The notes beneath the pieces are model-generated. The model was not told the DNA's origin. It saw only the letters and a program-made list of their open reading frames with translations, and made no database searches. DNA of 64,000 bases from Pseudomonas baltica (lineage in GTDB: Bacteria > Pseudomonadota > Gammaproteobacteria > Pseudomonadales > Pseudomonadaceae): assembly GCF_031880315.1 (NCBI RefSeq), contig NZ_CP134771.1, forward strand, positions 1 through 64,000, written 5' to 3'. The translations under genes were made by a program, and so were the position numbers. Positions 8,564 to 18,466 of this stretch are shown here, in pieces (position 1 is the stretch's first letter; the number at the start of each line of letters is the position of its first letter).

Positions 8564-9508
8564 TCAAGTAAACCGAATGTCCAGCGAGCGCAGATAAGTC
8601 TGCAGCCCGGCATCCTGGATCGGGATGAGGAAGGCTTCTTCCGTCGACTCGTTGAAGTGTGCGTGCCAGTAGCCCGGTGGCGTCACGAAGGCCAGGCCCG
8701 GCTCCCAGTCGATCCGAGTCGGATTCTGGATCTTGCCGTGTTCATCGACCTGGGCGCCGACCAAGGTGTAACAGCCGACCGGGCAATCGATGATGAAGTC
8801 CAATGCAATCGACTGGTGCCGATGGGCCTTCTGCACGGCGCCTGCGGGAACGATCCCGTACATTGCCCATAGCACATGGGTCACGGTGCGGGTCTGGGGG
8901 AAGTTGCGGTTGCCCAGCAGAATGCTGACGCGGCTGCGGTCACTGGCGCGCGGGTCCTCGGCCGCCTCGCGCAGCTTGGCATTGGCTACTGCGGCGGGAT
9001 ACAGCGTCGGCTGAAAGCGGTCCTGGGTCCGTTCGACGCCCAGATAGCGCAACAGCGGCTCGTCATGCACATAGTAGAACCGCGCATCGGCGGTGGCGCT
9101 CAGTTGCGTGGACAGCAGCCCTGGCAAGGCCATAAAGCAGCCTTTGCTCCACTCGAACGACGAGTCTCCGTAAGCTAGGGATCCGGCACCTTCAATGACG
9201 TAGAGCACCTGCGAGGTCGCGTTCGGCTGCAGTGCCAGGCGATCCCCAGCATTGAGGCGGATGAAATTGGCAGTCAGACCGGGGCCGGTGGCGGGCCCTT
9301 CGCAGCCCAGCTCCTGGCTCAGATCCAAAGGAATCACCCGGGACTCGCCCGTCGCGCACAGCGCTCCCGGAAAAGTCTTGTAGGGGATTCTGGAGATGAT
9401 TTTCGCGGCGATGGGATTAGCCGCCTTGCTGTACTCGAAGTATTCGGCTTCGGCCTCATACTGCGGGCTGTCGATGGCAATGGCTTGCAGGGATGCGTTC
9501 ACGGTCAT
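8564..9508 (-). CDS. Double-cupin protein, gentisate-dioxygenase-like
   Basis: A 314-residue bicupin. The first cupin is around residues 75-140 (LQPNATSQVLYVIEGAGSL) and the second around 215-300 (GAVQKAHRHQSIALDFII ... PGYWHAHFNES). The second cupin keeps a HRH motif and a distal His, so it probably binds metal. The first lacks the usual paired histidines. This layout resembles gentisate 1,2-dioxygenase-like or other ring-cleaving bicupins, but GDO hallmarks are not all visible, so the reaction is open. The predicted start ATG (9508) has GAGG only 2 nt away. The neighbour on the right is poxB, same strand, 195 bp apart. Confidence 0.65.
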   Translation of the reverse strand: MTVNASLQAIAIDSPQYEAEAEYFEYSKAANPIAAKIISRIPYKTFPGALCATGESRVIPLDLSQELGCEGPATGPGLTANFIRLNAGDRLALQPNATSQVLYVIEGAGSLAYGDSSFEWSKGCFMALPGLLSTQLSATADARFYYVHDEPLLRYLGVERTQDRFQPTLYPAAVANAKLREAAEDPRASDRSRVSILLGNRNFPQTRTVTHVLWAMYGIVPAGAVQKAHRHQSIALDFIIDCPVGCYTLVGAQVDEHGKIQNPTRIDWEPGLAFVTPPGYWHAHFNESTEEAFLIPIQDAGLQTYLRSLDIRFT

Positions 9509-9703
9509 GACCTCGGGGCTATTTTTGGTGTGCCTTTACTGTAGGTGACCTGCCCGATGCGATTAAGCCCCCCAATGGCACAAGAGTTATGCGCCATGGG
9601 GAGGGTTACGGCCGCCTGCCCGCTTATGGCGCCCTGTGCTGACTGCCCCTGGCGGGAGATTCCAGGAGTGTGGGCCAGCACAGGCAACGCCTTATGTCAG
9701 GCC

Positions 9704-11422
9704 CTAGCGAAACAGGTTGTTCTTCGCCAGGCTCACCAGCTCCTTGGCCCGACCATCCAGCACGGCGCGGAGCATGAACAGGCCGAAACCCTTGACGTTG
9801 GCCGCAGTGATCTCGGGCGGCATGATCAGCTCCTGACGCTCGCTGACCACGTCGACCAGCACCGGTCCCTCATGGGCGAACGCAGCGGCAAGCGCCGCTT
9901 TCAGGTCCTGCGGGCGCTCGACCCGAATACCCTTGATGCCCATACCCTCGGCCATGTGGGCGAAATTGGGGTTCTTCAGGTCGCAGCCCACATCGACAAA
10001 GCCACTGGCTTTCATTTCCATCTCGACGAAGCCCAGGGTGCCGTTGTTGAGCACGATCACCTTGACCGGCAGGTTGGCCTGACTGAGGGTCAGGAAGTCG
10101 CCCATCATCATGCTGAAGCCGCCGTCGCCGGACATCGATACCACCTGACGCCCCGGAAAACTGGCCTGGGCGCCAATGGCCTGGAGCATGGCGTTGGCCA
10201 TCGAGCCATGGTTGAACGAGCCGATCAGGCGGCGCTTGCCGTTCATCTTCAGATACCGCGCGGCCCAGGCCGTGGGGGTACCGACGTCGCAGGTAAACAC
10301 GGCGTCCTCGGCCGCCAGTTCGCTGACCAGGCGGCTGAGGTACTGGGGATGGATGATCGAACTGTCGGGGCCGCTTTCGGCCAGGGCGTCAAGGTCCTTG
10401 CGGGCGCTGGCATAGTCGGCCAGCGCCTTGTCGAGATGGCTGCTGTCGGTGTGCTCGTGCAGGCGCGGCAACAATTGCTCGAGGCTGTGCTTGATGTCAC
10501 CGATCAGGCCCAAGGTCAGTGGGCAGCGGTTGCCCAAGGCCTCAGGCTGCAAGTCGATCTGGGCGATGCGGCCATGCTCCGGGAAGAACTGGCGATAGGG
10601 AAAGTTGCTGCCCAGAATCAGCAGCGTGTCGCACGCCTTCATGGCCTTGAAGCCCGAGGCGAAACCGATCAGGCCGGTCATGCCGACATCGAACGGGTTG
10701 TCGTACTCCAGATGTTCCTTGCCGCGTAACGCGTGCACGATCGGCGCCTTGAGGTGCTTGGCCAAGGCGACGACTTCAGCATGGGCGCCCGCGCAACCAG
10801 CGCCGCAGAACAAGGTGATGCGTTTACCGGTGTTGAGGAACTCGGCCAGTTCGTCCAGTTGCGCCGGCGCCGGCACTACCACGGGCGGTTTGGGCGCCAG
10901 CCACTGGCTAACGGTTGCGTCCAGGGGCGCCAGGGCGATATCGCCAGGGATCACCACCACCGCTACACCGCGGCGACTGATGGCCACGCGCATGGCGCGC
11001 TCGAGGATCTGCGGCAATTGCTCGGCATTGGACACCAGCTCGACGTAGTGGCTGCAGTCCTTGAACAGCGACTCGGGGTGGGTCGCCTGAAAGTAGTCGA
11101 TACCGATCTCGGTGCTGGGAATATGTGCGGCGATGGCCAGGACCGGCACACCACTGCGGTGGCAATCGAACAGGCCATTGATCAAGTGCAGATTGCCCGG
11201 CCCGCAACTGCCGGCGCACACCGCCAGCTCCCCGGTGAGGTGGGCTTCGCCACCCGCTGCGAAGGCACCCGCCTCCTCGTTGCGCATGTGCACCCAGTCC
11301 AGCCCACCGAGGCGCCGCATGCTGTCGGTAAAGCCGTTGAGCGAGTCGCCAACCACCCCGTACACCCGTTTTACTCCGGCTTGCTTGAGCGTATTGACCA
11401 TGAAATCGGCAGCGGTAGGCAT
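9704..11422 (-). CDS. poxB: Pyruvate dehydrogenase (quinone) PoxB
   Basis: A 572-residue ThDP- and FAD-dependent enzyme, same length as E. coli PoxB (572). It converts pyruvate to acetate and CO2, passing electrons to ubiquinone at the inner membrane. The conserved activating Glu is Glu50 in [14 protein letters not shown]. The ThDP/Mg motif is [14 protein letters not shown]...LNNG near residues 433-461. The FAD middle domain includes CGAGCAGAH. The C-terminal [17 protein letters not shown] segment fits the lipid-binding tail of PoxB. AAGGA 7 nt before the ATG supports the start. It is likely its own transcription unit, with a promoter in the 103-bp gap to the porin gene. Confidence 0.93.
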   Translation of the reverse strand: MPTAADFMVNTLKQAGVKRVYGVVGDSLNGFTDSMRRLGGLDWVHMRNEEAGAFAAGGEAHLTGELAVCAGSCGPGNLHLINGLFDCHRSGVPVLAIAAHIPSTEIGIDYFQATHPESLFKDCSHYVELVSNAEQLPQILERAMRVAISRRGVAVVVIPGDIALAPLDATVSQWLAPKPPVVVPAPAQLDELAEFLNTGKRITLFCGAGCAGAHAEVVALAKHLKAPIVHALRGKEHLEYDNPFDVGMTGLIGFASGFKAMKACDTLLILGSNFPYRQFFPEHGRIAQIDLQPEALGNRCPLTLGLIGDIKHSLEQLLPRLHEHTDSSHLDKALADYASARKDLDALAESGPDSSIIHPQYLSRLVSELAAEDAVFTCDVGTPTAWAARYLKMNGKRRLIGSFNHGSMANAMLQAIGAQASFPGRQVVSMSGDGGFSMMMGDFLTLSQANLPVKVIVLNNGTLGFVEMEMKASGFVDVGCDLKNPNFAHMAEGMGIKGIRVERPQDLKAALAAAFAHEGPVLVDVVSERQELIMPPEITAANVKGFGLFMLRAVLDGRAKELVSLAKNNLFR

Positions 11423-11525
11423 TGCGGCATCCTTGAATGAATAAGTTCAGCACTCTGAGTGCCAGTCGACTGACGGTGTTCCGGGGAATTTATTAATAAA
11501 ACTCCATCAATGGCGGTGGGCACCA

Positions 11526-12965
11526 TCACCACATGAACTTGGTTTCCACCCCCAGGTAGTTGCTGTTATGGGCGCCGGCATCGCGCAGCGCCTCGCCGGC
11601 GTTGTAGTGCACCGCTTCGACGGCCCCGGAAAGGTTGCGGGTAAAGGCATAGTCGACCCGCAGTTGGTCGTAGTAGCCCGTCCACCGACCACCCTGCCCT
11701 GCAGTCCCGGCCACCGGCAAATTGGGCTGGGTGTAGACGGCATCTTCGGTGGTCTGGCGCCATAGCAGGCCCACACCGGCCATCACCGACAGGCCGGTGA
11801 GTGGCTTGACGGTGAGGGTCGGTTTGACGTGATAGAGGTTGCTGTAGCCGGTGTAGCCTGACAGCGAAAAGTAGTAGCCATTGGGGAACAGCGGATTGAA
11901 GGTGCCCAGGGTGCCATCGCCGCGGCGACGGTCACCGGAAGCGGCGTCCAGTTGCAGGCCGATGCGCGGGCTCCAGGCGGTGTCGGCCCAGGTATAACCG
12001 AGGCGGCTGCCGGCAGCCCAGGCACGAATGTCCTTGGCCCCGACGGCGCCGCGTTGCAGCATGCCTTCCACGTCCCAGTCGTAGCCCAGGGCACTGCCGC
12101 CCAGGCGCGTGTCGAAAATATTGCGGTGCTCGTCGCCCTGGGCGTCAACGTAGCTGGCGTCTTTTTCTTCATAGAGGCCGTAGTAGGCCGACAACTCGTT
12201 CTTGCCGCCCACCAGGCGCTCCACGCGAAGCATGTGAAAGGCCACGTCCGAGTTGGACTTGTCATCGAAATGGCGCAGGTCCTGATACTGTACCGGATGG
12301 CTGGCAATACCGATCAAGCGCCATTGCGCGGTTTCCCAGTCGGCCCACAAGGCATCGAACGACTGGCGCACGTTCGGCCCGTCGCGGCTGGAGATGAAGC
12401 GTTGCAGGTCGAAGGCGAAATCCTGCCGGCCGACCCGCGCCTTGAAGGTATTCTGCCCGAGCGACGTCACGTATTCGGCGAACGCCAGGCGCAGGTCCAA
12501 GTGGTTCTGGTCGGCGCCGCCGAGGCTGTCCTTGCCAAATGCCCGGGCATCCTCGAGCTGGGTAAACAACCGCCAGTGCTCATCGAAGTGCAGATCGGCA
12601 TGAATCTGCAAACGCTGGATCAACCAACTGTCGCGCGCGCCGCGGGTGCCGATGGCCGGCGCGTCGTTGATTTCGTAACGCTCGCGCACGATGGCGCCCA
12701 GCGACAGATAGCGCTGGGCGTCGTCGCTGGAAAGCGCAATGTACTTGAGGTTGTCCAGCGGGGCGGTGCGCAGCGCAGGGTCCTGCAAGACCGACCAGTC
12801 CTCTTGCCAGCGATTGGTCTTCAGGGTCGGCCGCTCGACGGTGGCCGCCGAGTCGGCCGCGTAGCTGTGAGACAGGCCCAATGGCCCCAATGCAGCCAAG
12901 GCCCACGCCCAGGCGCGCACCTGCTGGCGGGACGTCGGGTTGCTGCGTGTCAGGCGCCGGTGCAT
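11526..12965 (-). CDS. Alginate-export-family outer-membrane porin
   Basis: A 479-residue outer-membrane beta-barrel of the Alginate_exp family. It has a long twin-Arg-containing leader (MHRRLTRSNPTSRQQ) followed by a hydrophobic segment and AYA-DS cleavage. The mature protein is rich in alternating strands and ends with Phe-Met-Trp (GVETKFMW), near the aromatic C-terminus expected for BAM. Characteristic segments are LQIHADLHFDEHWRLFTQLEDARAF and RVGRQDFAFDLQRFISSRDGPNVRQSFD. Family members other than AlgE serve as solute channels for diverse substrates. It is downstream of, and 14 bp from, the exported VOC gene, so the two form an operon. GGGAG supports the start. Confidence 0.82.
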   Translation of the reverse strand: MHRRLTRSNPTSRQQVRAWAWALAALGPLGLSHSYAADSAATVERPTLKTNRWQEDWSVLQDPALRTAPLDNLKYIALSSDDAQRYLSLGAIVRERYEINDAPAIGTRGARDSWLIQRLQIHADLHFDEHWRLFTQLEDARAFGKDSLGGADQNHLDLRLAFAEYVTSLGQNTFKARVGRQDFAFDLQRFISSRDGPNVRQSFDALWADWETAQWRLIGIASHPVQYQDLRHFDDKSNSDVAFHMLRVERLVGGKNELSAYYGLYEEKDASYVDAQGDEHRNIFDTRLGGSALGYDWDVEGMLQRGAVGAKDIRAWAAGSRLGYTWADTAWSPRIGLQLDAASGDRRRGDGTLGTFNPLFPNGYYFSLSGYTGYSNLYHVKPTLTVKPLTGLSVMAGVGLLWRQTTEDAVYTQPNLPVAGTAGQGGRWTGYYDQLRVDYAFTRNLSGAVEAVHYNAGEALRDAGAHNSNYLGVETKFMW

Positions 12966-12979
12966 AAGCGTTCTCCCGC

Positions 12980-13879
12980 TCAGGATTTCTTGGCAGCAAG
13001 CTGGTGGATCTCGGCCACATAACCGCCCGGGAACTCGACCATCGCCGCGCTGCGGTCTGCCTGTTGCGCAGCGCCGACCAGCACCTTGGCACCACTTGCC
13101 TGGGCCTTGGCCAGCGTGGCGGTCAGGTCGGCCACTTCATAACCGGTGGTGTCATGGCCGTAGGGAAATGGCAGGTGGCCGTCGGTGATCAGCACGGTCA
13201 TCTTGCCGAACTCGGAAGCCAGCGCAACGCGACGGAACGTCTTGCCTGGCTGGCCGATCTGCTCACCGGCAGCGTGGCGGTCGTCGCTCACGACCTTGCC
13301 ATGGGAAAAGCCCAGGAAGGCTTTGACAAACGCATCGCCGCGCTCAGGGGAGACATAGATACGGTTTTCCGGGATGTGCTCGAAGGCGGCGTAATTCGGC
13401 ACCTTGGTGTGCCAGTACAGTTGCAGGTTGATACCGCCCGGCCATTGCACTACTGCATCACGACCGATCGGATCCGGGAAATCATGCACGATCACATCCG
13501 CGCCATTGGCCTTGGCCGCCGCGATGGCGACGTCCAGATCCTTGACCAGGTAGCCGTTGCGCTCGCTGCCGAAGGGGTACGGAACCGGCGTAGTGAAGCC
13601 GAACAACGACACGGTGCCGACTGGGGTCTGCAGCAGCTGCGAGGTGGTACTGCTCGGCACTGGCAGCACGTTGACCACCACCTGGGCGGTGCTCTTGCCA
13701 CCAAACGTGGCCAGGAAACTTTTCACGAAGGCGTCGACATCCGCCGGGGCGACATAGACGTGGCTGGTGTCGTACTGCGGGGCGACGGCAACGGGCGCGG
13801 TAGCGGCCGACGCGCCAATGCTGCACAGGGAAGAGAACGCCAGCGCAACGGCCAGACGTTTGAGCGGTAGGTTGATCAT
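12980..13879 (-). CDS. Exported double glyoxalase/VOC-domain protein
   Basis: A 299-residue protein with a Sec signal (MINLPLKRLAVALAFSSLCSIGASA). It has two related VOC (glyoxalase/bleomycin-resistance/dioxygenase) halves: about 38-155, beginning YDTSHVYVAPADVDAFVKSFL and ending WPGGINLQLYWH, and about 168-295, beginning ENRIYVSPERGDAFVKAFL and ending EFPGGYVAEIHQL. The His and Glu residues in HVYV, LYWH and AEIH could form a metal site at the domain interface. VOC proteins are usually cytoplasmic, so export is unusual. It is first gene of an operon with the porin, suggesting a shared periplasmic substrate (inference). Confidence 0.75.
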   Translation of the reverse strand: MINLPLKRLAVALAFSSLCSIGASAATAPVAVAPQYDTSHVYVAPADVDAFVKSFLATFGGKSTAQVVVNVLPVPSSTTSQLLQTPVGTVSLFGFTTPVPYPFGSERNGYLVKDLDVAIAAAKANGADVIVHDFPDPIGRDAVVQWPGGINLQLYWHTKVPNYAAFEHIPENRIYVSPERGDAFVKAFLGFSHGKVVSDDRHAAGEQIGQPGKTFRRVALASEFGKMTVLITDGHLPFPYGHDTTGYEVADLTATLAKAQASGAKVLVGAAQQADRSAAMVEFPGGYVAEIHQLAAKKS

Positions 13880-14117
13880 GGTGGATGACCCAGCAAGTTC
13901 ATGATGATCCCCAGCAACGGGGATGATGAAAGAGACAGGGCATACTGGCCGCAGAGGCGGCGTTGAGGATTGTATGATTGTGCTGTTAATGCACCGCGCC
14001 TTGCGGGCGCCTGTGCTTGCGGATGCCGCACAGTCCGGGCAGGGAATTAAATTTTCCTCAGCCGGCCCTGACCTGCGAGGTTTTGCCTACACTGCGCGAT
14101 TCTTCAGAGGGAATTTC

Positions 14118-14654
14118 ATGTCCGCACTTTTTATGACTCGGCTGGTTATTACCCGACTGGCTACTACCCGTCTGGCCCTGTCTTGCCTGCTCGGCCTGGG
14201 CACCTTGGGGGCTGCCTGCATCGCCAGCGCCGACACCTTCGTCGACCAGCTTGCCGTGGCCAACGCCGCAGAAATACAGGCGAGTCAGGTAGCGTTGAGC
14301 AAAGCCAGTTTCGACGACACGCGCAATCTGGCGCGGCGCCTGATCGACAACCATACGACCCTCGCCCAGCAACTGGCCGCGCTGACCGCACAGCTGAATA
14401 TCAGCTTGCCGGACGACGCGACCGTGCAGGCCCAGGCCGCCAAGCTGCAGACCCTACCCGCCAAGGGCCAGAGCTTCGACACCAGCTATGCCACGGCGCA
14501 GGTCAAGGCCCACGAGGGCGCGGTCAAACTGTTCGAGGACGAAGCACAAAACGCTACCGTCCCCGAGCTCAAGGCGTTTGCCGAGGCCAACCTGCCGATG
14601 ATGAAAAAACACCTGCAGATGGCCCAGCGGCTGCTCAAGACCCATCGCAAGTAA
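14118..14654 (+). CDS. DUF4142 exported protein
   Basis: A 178-residue exported protein with one DUF4142 (ferritin-like four-helix) domain at about 40-175. Typical segments are VDQLAVANAAEIQASQVALSKA, ARRLIDNHTTLAQQLAAL and HEGAVKLFEDEAQNATVPELKAFAEANLPMMKKHLQMA. The start at 14118 has AGAGGG about 8 nt upstream. The leader contains a tandem R-L-hydrophobic-T pattern from short DNA repeats before the hydrophobic core and SA-DT cleavage. Function of the family is unknown; members occur in the periplasm and are often stress induced. The divergent neighbour is the VOC gene. Confidence 0.82.
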   Translation: MSALFMTRLVITRLATTRLALSCLLGLGTLGAACIASADTFVDQLAVANAAEIQASQVALSKASFDDTRNLARRLIDNHTTLAQQLAALTAQLNISLPDDATVQAQAAKLQTLPAKGQSFDTSYATAQVKAHEGAVKLFEDEAQNATVPELKAFAEANLPMMKKHLQMAQRLLKTHRK

Positions 14655-14686
14655 CCGTCATCGGCCAGGTGCGTATCCGCTCGGCG

Positions 14687-15121
14687 TCAGCCCTGGCGCA
14701 CCGCGATCCCGTCAATCTCGACCAACGCCCCAGGCAACGGCAGGCCCGCGACCTGGATGGCGGTGCGGGCGGGTTTGTTGGGTTGCTCGGCGGTGCCGAA
14801 AAACGGCGTGTAGCCGGCTTGCAGGCCGGCGAAGTCCAGGCGGCCGTCCAGCTCGGGCACGCCCACCAGAAACACCCGCAACTGGACGATATCGCCCAGA
14901 TCAAGGCCTTGGGCTTGCAGCACCTGCTGGAGCTTGCGAATCACCGACTCCGTCTGCGTGCGTGTGTCGCCGTAGGCGGCGGCCGTGCCTTGAGGGGCCT
15001 GTGGGTCGGCGACGTCGGGCAAGGCGCCGCTGAGGAATACCAGCTGCGCACTGGCCGGCACGCTGACGGTCTGGGAAATAGGCGCGGTGCTGGCTCCGGT
15101 GCGCACGAGGGTCTGGGTCAT
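14687..15121 (-). CDS. RidA-family imine deaminase
   Basis: A 144-residue YjgF/YER057c/UK114 protein. The core has VFLSGALPD, a TESVIRKLQQVLQAQGLDLGDIVQLRVFL segment and TAIQVAGLPLPGALVEIDGIAV with the conserved C-terminal E-I-D/E. The usual catalytic Arg of the archetypal RidA (R-x-A-x-Q-V near the end) corresponds here to ARTAIQVAGL, so Arg is kept. RidA proteins hydrolyse reactive enamines/imines to ketones and ammonia. It lies 27 bp downstream of the amine oxidase, whose product is an imine, which suggests a direct functional link. Confidence 0.85.
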   Translation of the reverse strand: MTQTLVRTGASTAPISQTVSVPASAQLVFLSGALPDVADPQAPQGTAAAYGDTRTQTESVIRKLQQVLQAQGLDLGDIVQLRVFLVGVPELDGRLDFAGLQAGYTPFFGTAEQPNKPARTAIQVAGLPLPGALVEIDGIAVRQG

Positions 15122-15148
15122 GTTCGGTCTCTCTCTATTGGAAAATAT

Positions 15149-16732
15149 TCAGGATGCCAACGCCGTCTGGCGCTGACGAATGACGTGCTCGGCCAGTTGC
15201 CCGACCACGCGTCGCGCAGAGTTGGCAGCTGATTCCTGCCAGATCCCGACGCCGCTCTGGCCGTGGCCATCGGTGGCCAGGTAAACCCGGCCTTGGGGTT
15301 GCTCCAGCAAGGCATGGGCGTGGGCCGGGAATTGCTCGCGCAACAACCACGGCCCTTCGCTGAAAGGCACCTGCTCCCAGGACACCGCCAACGGATGCTG
15401 CAGGCTGGCGGCGTGGCCTGGATGCAGCAGTTCTACCGCCTCGGCCGAGGTCGCATATTGTTCGCTCAACGGCCGCCGGCCGAAGGTATCGGCGCCGTCG
15501 CCGGTCACATAGCCCGCCACCAGCAGCCCTTCGGGGCTGTTCAGCTCGTTGCTGGGGTACCACAGAATGCGCGCCGGGTGCTCGACCCAGGACAACCCGC
15601 CATAGATGCGATAGTCCTGCTCCCAGAAGCGTGGCGCCTGCCAGGCCACCTTGGTCGCCGCGCCATTGCGGGTGCTGTGCAACGCGGCCTTGAAGGGCTC
15701 GCTGAAGTCCGTGTCCAGGCGCGCCAGCAAGGGCAGAGGAATGGTCGAAATCAAATAGTCGGCCTGCTCCTGATGCGCTTCACCGCTGGCGCTGTCGGTA
15801 TACGTCACCGTGACGCCCTCGGTACTTTGGCGCACTTGACGCACCACTGCGCCGAATTGCAGTTGATCGCGCAGCCGCTGCTCGAACGCTGTCGCGATAC
15901 GGTCCATGCCGCCCACCGGCTGCAACATGGTCGCGGAAAACTCCGGGTACTCGGTGTGCAACAGGGCGCCCCACAGCTCCGGATGCAGCAGCCGATCCAA
16001 CGCCAATGGGGCCGTGAAGCCGGGCAATGAACCGGGGGCCGGCGCCGCGACACCGTGGCCCGCACGCAAGCTGCCCTCGTACACCAGCTCTTCGGACAAA
16101 TCACCGTAGCCCTGGAGAAAATTCAGCAGGCGCACGCGCTCCTCGGCCGACAGCTCCTCGTCCAGTGCATCGCGCTTGATGGCACTGGCCAGCAGGCCGG
16201 CCAGGTGCCCGCGGGTGTCGTTCAGCGCGCGGCGCACGCTGAACGCCGGGTGGTCCAGTTCGGGGCGCAGCTGCGCGCTGTGGCTGGTATTGACCAGTAC
16301 TTCGAGGGGCACGCCCAGCTCGCTGCAGTAGTCGAGGATGGTCCGGTGCTGGCCTGGCAAACGCGCCGGCCCGGCATTGAAATACAGGCCCGGGGCAAAC
16401 TGGGCGGTCTGGCTGCGGCCGTCCAGATAGTCGACCCGGTCGCCGTTGCGCAGCGTCCAGTTACGTCCACCCACACGCTGGCGGGCTTCGAGGATGCGCA
16501 CTTCGAAGCCCGCACGTTTGAGCTCGAACGCCGCGACCAGCCCGGCGATCCCGGCGCCGAGGATCAGCACGCGGGCGCCCTGCCCGGCCTGCTGGAGATG
16601 ATCGAGCTTGAGGTGCTGCAAATGGGTCGACGGCCCCAGGCCCAAGGCCGCGAGTGCGGCTTTGGCGGCGTGTTCGCCGCCCACCGCGTTGACGCTGGCG
16701 AGGGCTTCGCGGCGGGTCAGGTTGATAGTCAT
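15149..16732 (-). CDS. FAD-dependent amine / L-amino-acid oxidase
   Basis: A 527-residue flavin amine oxidase. A twin-Arg-like leader (TRREALASVNAVGG) is followed by the FAD Rossmann motif VLILGAGIAGLVAAFELKRAGFEVRILEARQRVGGRNWT (about 54-92). It ends with the second FAD segment QGRVYLATDGHGQSGVGIWQESAANSARRV. The layout matches bacterial L-amino-acid oxidases and monoamine oxidases of the MAO superfamily, which oxidise an amine to an imine with H2O2 release. The twin-Arg pair hints at periplasmic export, though no strong hydrophobic core follows, so location is uncertain. It is co-transcribed with ABC uptake genes upstream and RidA downstream. GGAGGAG supports the start. Confidence 0.85.
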   Translation of the reverse strand: MTINLTRREALASVNAVGGEHAAKAALAALGLGPSTHLQHLKLDHLQQAGQGARVLILGAGIAGLVAAFELKRAGFEVRILEARQRVGGRNWTLRNGDRVDYLDGRSQTAQFAPGLYFNAGPARLPGQHRTILDYCSELGVPLEVLVNTSHSAQLRPELDHPAFSVRRALNDTRGHLAGLLASAIKRDALDEELSAEERVRLLNFLQGYGDLSEELVYEGSLRAGHGVAAPAPGSLPGFTAPLALDRLLHPELWGALLHTEYPEFSATMLQPVGGMDRIATAFEQRLRDQLQFGAVVRQVRQSTEGVTVTYTDSASGEAHQEQADYLISTIPLPLLARLDTDFSEPFKAALHSTRNGAATKVAWQAPRFWEQDYRIYGGLSWVEHPARILWYPSNELNSPEGLLVAGYVTGDGADTFGRRPLSEQYATSAEAVELLHPGHAASLQHPLAVSWEQVPFSEGPWLLREQFPAHAHALLEQPQGRVYLATDGHGQSGVGIWQESAANSARRVVGQLAEHVIRQRQTALAS

Positions 16733-16746
16733 GATCGAGCTCCTCC

Positions 16747-17676
16747 TCAGTCCGGCAAACCCGGCGGGTTGATCTGCGAATGATCGATGCGCTCGGCATC
16801 CAGGCCCCAGCGCTCCAGCACGGCGGCGTACTGGCCACCGGCGATTGCGCCTTCCAGGGCAGTATGGATCGGCGTGACCAGGCCGTTGCCTTTGCGCAGG
16901 GTCACCGCGATGTCGGCTTGCAGCGGCCAGCCACCGTTCAACTGCCCGACCCGTTTGATGCCGCCACGGGTGGCGGCGATATAAGCCAGCAGCGAGTTGG
17001 GCGCAAAGAACACATCCGCGCGCCCGGACTGCAGGGCCAGGGTCGCGGCCGCCTGATCGTCGTAGTACACCAGGGTGGCGGGCTCGACCCCGGCTTTTTC
17101 GTTGGCCTCGTTCCAGGCCAGCAGGACTTTTTCCTGGTTGGTGCCGGAGCCCACGATCACCTTCAGCCCGGCAATGTCCTTGGCCTCTTTGATGGACGTC
17201 ACAGGGTTGTTGTCCTTGACGTAGAAGCCCAGCACGTCCTGGCGATAGGTGGCGAAATCAAAGCGTTTTTTGCGTGATTCGGTCACCGTGACGTTACTCA
17301 GCACGGCGTCGTACTTGCCCGAACTGACGCCCAGCGGCCAGTCTTCCCAGCTGGTCTGCACCACCTTGAGCTGCAGGCCCAGGCTGTCGGCGATCAGCCG
17401 AGCGGTGTCGGCCTCGCTGCCGATGGTGGTCTTGTCGTCGCTGGCCAACAGCGCCAAGGGCGGCCCCGAGGCACCGGCGATGGCCACGGTGAACGTGCCG
17501 GGTTCGACGAACTTGAAGCCCTGGGGGATCTGGGCGATGGCCGCCGGATTGCGCGGCGCATCGATAGGCGCCCGCTGCGGGCTGAGGTCGAATACCGGCG
17601 GCTGCTCGGCGGCCAGAGTCGGCAGGGCGATCACGGCACCGATAGCCATGGCCAGCAAGGCAATGGGACGTTTCAT
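16747..17676 (-). CDS. Polar amino acid ABC transporter, binding protein
   Basis: A 309-residue periplasmic binding protein of family 3 (His/Glu/Gln/Arg type; SBP_bac_3). The Sec signal is MKRPIALLAMAIGAVIALPTLAAE. The domain contains GSEADTARLIADSLGLQLKVV, DAVLSNVTVTESRKKRFDFATYRQD and GLKVIVGSGTNQEKVL, the usual lobe-crossing segments. It captures the substrate for the adjacent permease and ATPase. An unusual 60-residue stretch precedes the core domain (DLSPQRAPIDAPRNPAAIAQIPQG). AAAGGA before the ATG supports the start. It is 4 bp downstream of the ATPase gene. Confidence 0.88.
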   Translation of the reverse strand: MKRPIALLAMAIGAVIALPTLAAEQPPVFDLSPQRAPIDAPRNPAAIAQIPQGFKFVEPGTFTVAIAGASGPPLALLASDDKTTIGSEADTARLIADSLGLQLKVVQTSWEDWPLGVSSGKYDAVLSNVTVTESRKKRFDFATYRQDVLGFYVKDNNPVTSIKEAKDIAGLKVIVGSGTNQEKVLLAWNEANEKAGVEPATLVYYDDQAAATLALQSGRADVFFAPNSLLAYIAATRGGIKRVGQLNGGWPLQADIAVTLRKGNGLVTPIHTALEGAIAGGQYAAVLERWGLDAERIDHSQINPPGLPD

Positions 17677-17680
17677 GGGG

Positions 17681-18466
17681 TTATTCCTTTAACAGGTTGG
17701 CAGTCAGCACCTTGCCCAGAAAGGCAGCGGTGCGCGGGTGACGCGGATGTTGAAAAATGACTTCGGGCGGGCCTTGCTCGACCAGCTTGCCGTCGCACAG
17801 GAACACCACATGGTCGGCCACCTCGCGGGCAAAGCCGATCTCGTGGGTGACCACCACCAGGGTGGTGCCGGACGCCGCCAGGCGGCGAATCACATCGAGC
17901 ACCTCGCCAACCAGTTCCGGGTCCAGCGCCGAGGTGGGCTCATCGAACAACAGCACCTTGGGACGCAGTGCCAGAGCCCGGGCGATGGCGACCCGCTGCT
18001 GCTGGCCGCCGGACAACTGCCTGGGGTAGGCATCGGCCTTGTCTTGCAGCCCGACCGTTGCCAGCAGCGCCAGGGCCTGATCACGGGCCTCGGCCTTGCG
18101 CCACAATTTGTGCGCCAGCGGTGCCTCGGTGATGTTTTCGAGCACGGTCAGGTGGCCGAACAGGTTGAAGTTCTGGAACACGAAGCCCACGTGCAAGCGC
18201 CGCTTGAGCACTTCGCGCTCCTTGAGCTCGTGCAGGTGGTCGCCCTTGCGCCGATAGCCGACGTATTCGCCGTCAATGGTGATGTGCCCGGCGTCGACCT
18301 TTTCCAGGTGATTGATGGTGCGCAGCAGGGTCGACTTGCCCGATCCGGACGGGCCGAGAATCACCGTGACCTTGCCGGGCTCTACCGTCAGGTCGATGTC
18401 GTTGAGCACCCACTGGTTGCCGAAGCGCTTGCTGACGTTCTGGATCTGGATTCGACCTTCAGCCAC
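17681..18466 (-). CDS. Amino acid ABC transporter ATPase (GTG start)
   Basis: A 261-residue ABC ATPase of the polar amino acid group. It has Walker [10 protein letters not shown] (about 36-44), the Q-loop FQNFNLF, signature LSGGQQQR, Walker [15 protein letters not shown] and the switch His in VVTHEIGFA. It energises uptake together with the downstream binding protein and upstream permease. The GTG at 18466 is chosen because AAGGAG lies 7 nt upstream; the gene overlaps the permease stop by 8 bp. Among these ATPases the [14 protein letters not shown] insert is typical. Confidence 0.92.
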   Translation of the reverse strand: MAEGRIQIQNVSKRFGNQWVLNDIDLTVEPGKVTVILGPSGSGKSTLLRTINHLEKVDAGHITIDGEYVGYRRKGDHLHELKEREVLKRRLHVGFVFQNFNLFGHLTVLENITEAPLAHKLWRKAEARDQALALLATVGLQDKADAYPRQLSGGQQQRVAIARALALRPKVLLFDEPTSALDPELVGEVLDVIRRLAASGTTLVVVTHEIGFAREVADHVVFLCDGKLVEQGPPEVIFQHPRHPRTAAFLGKVLTANLLKE

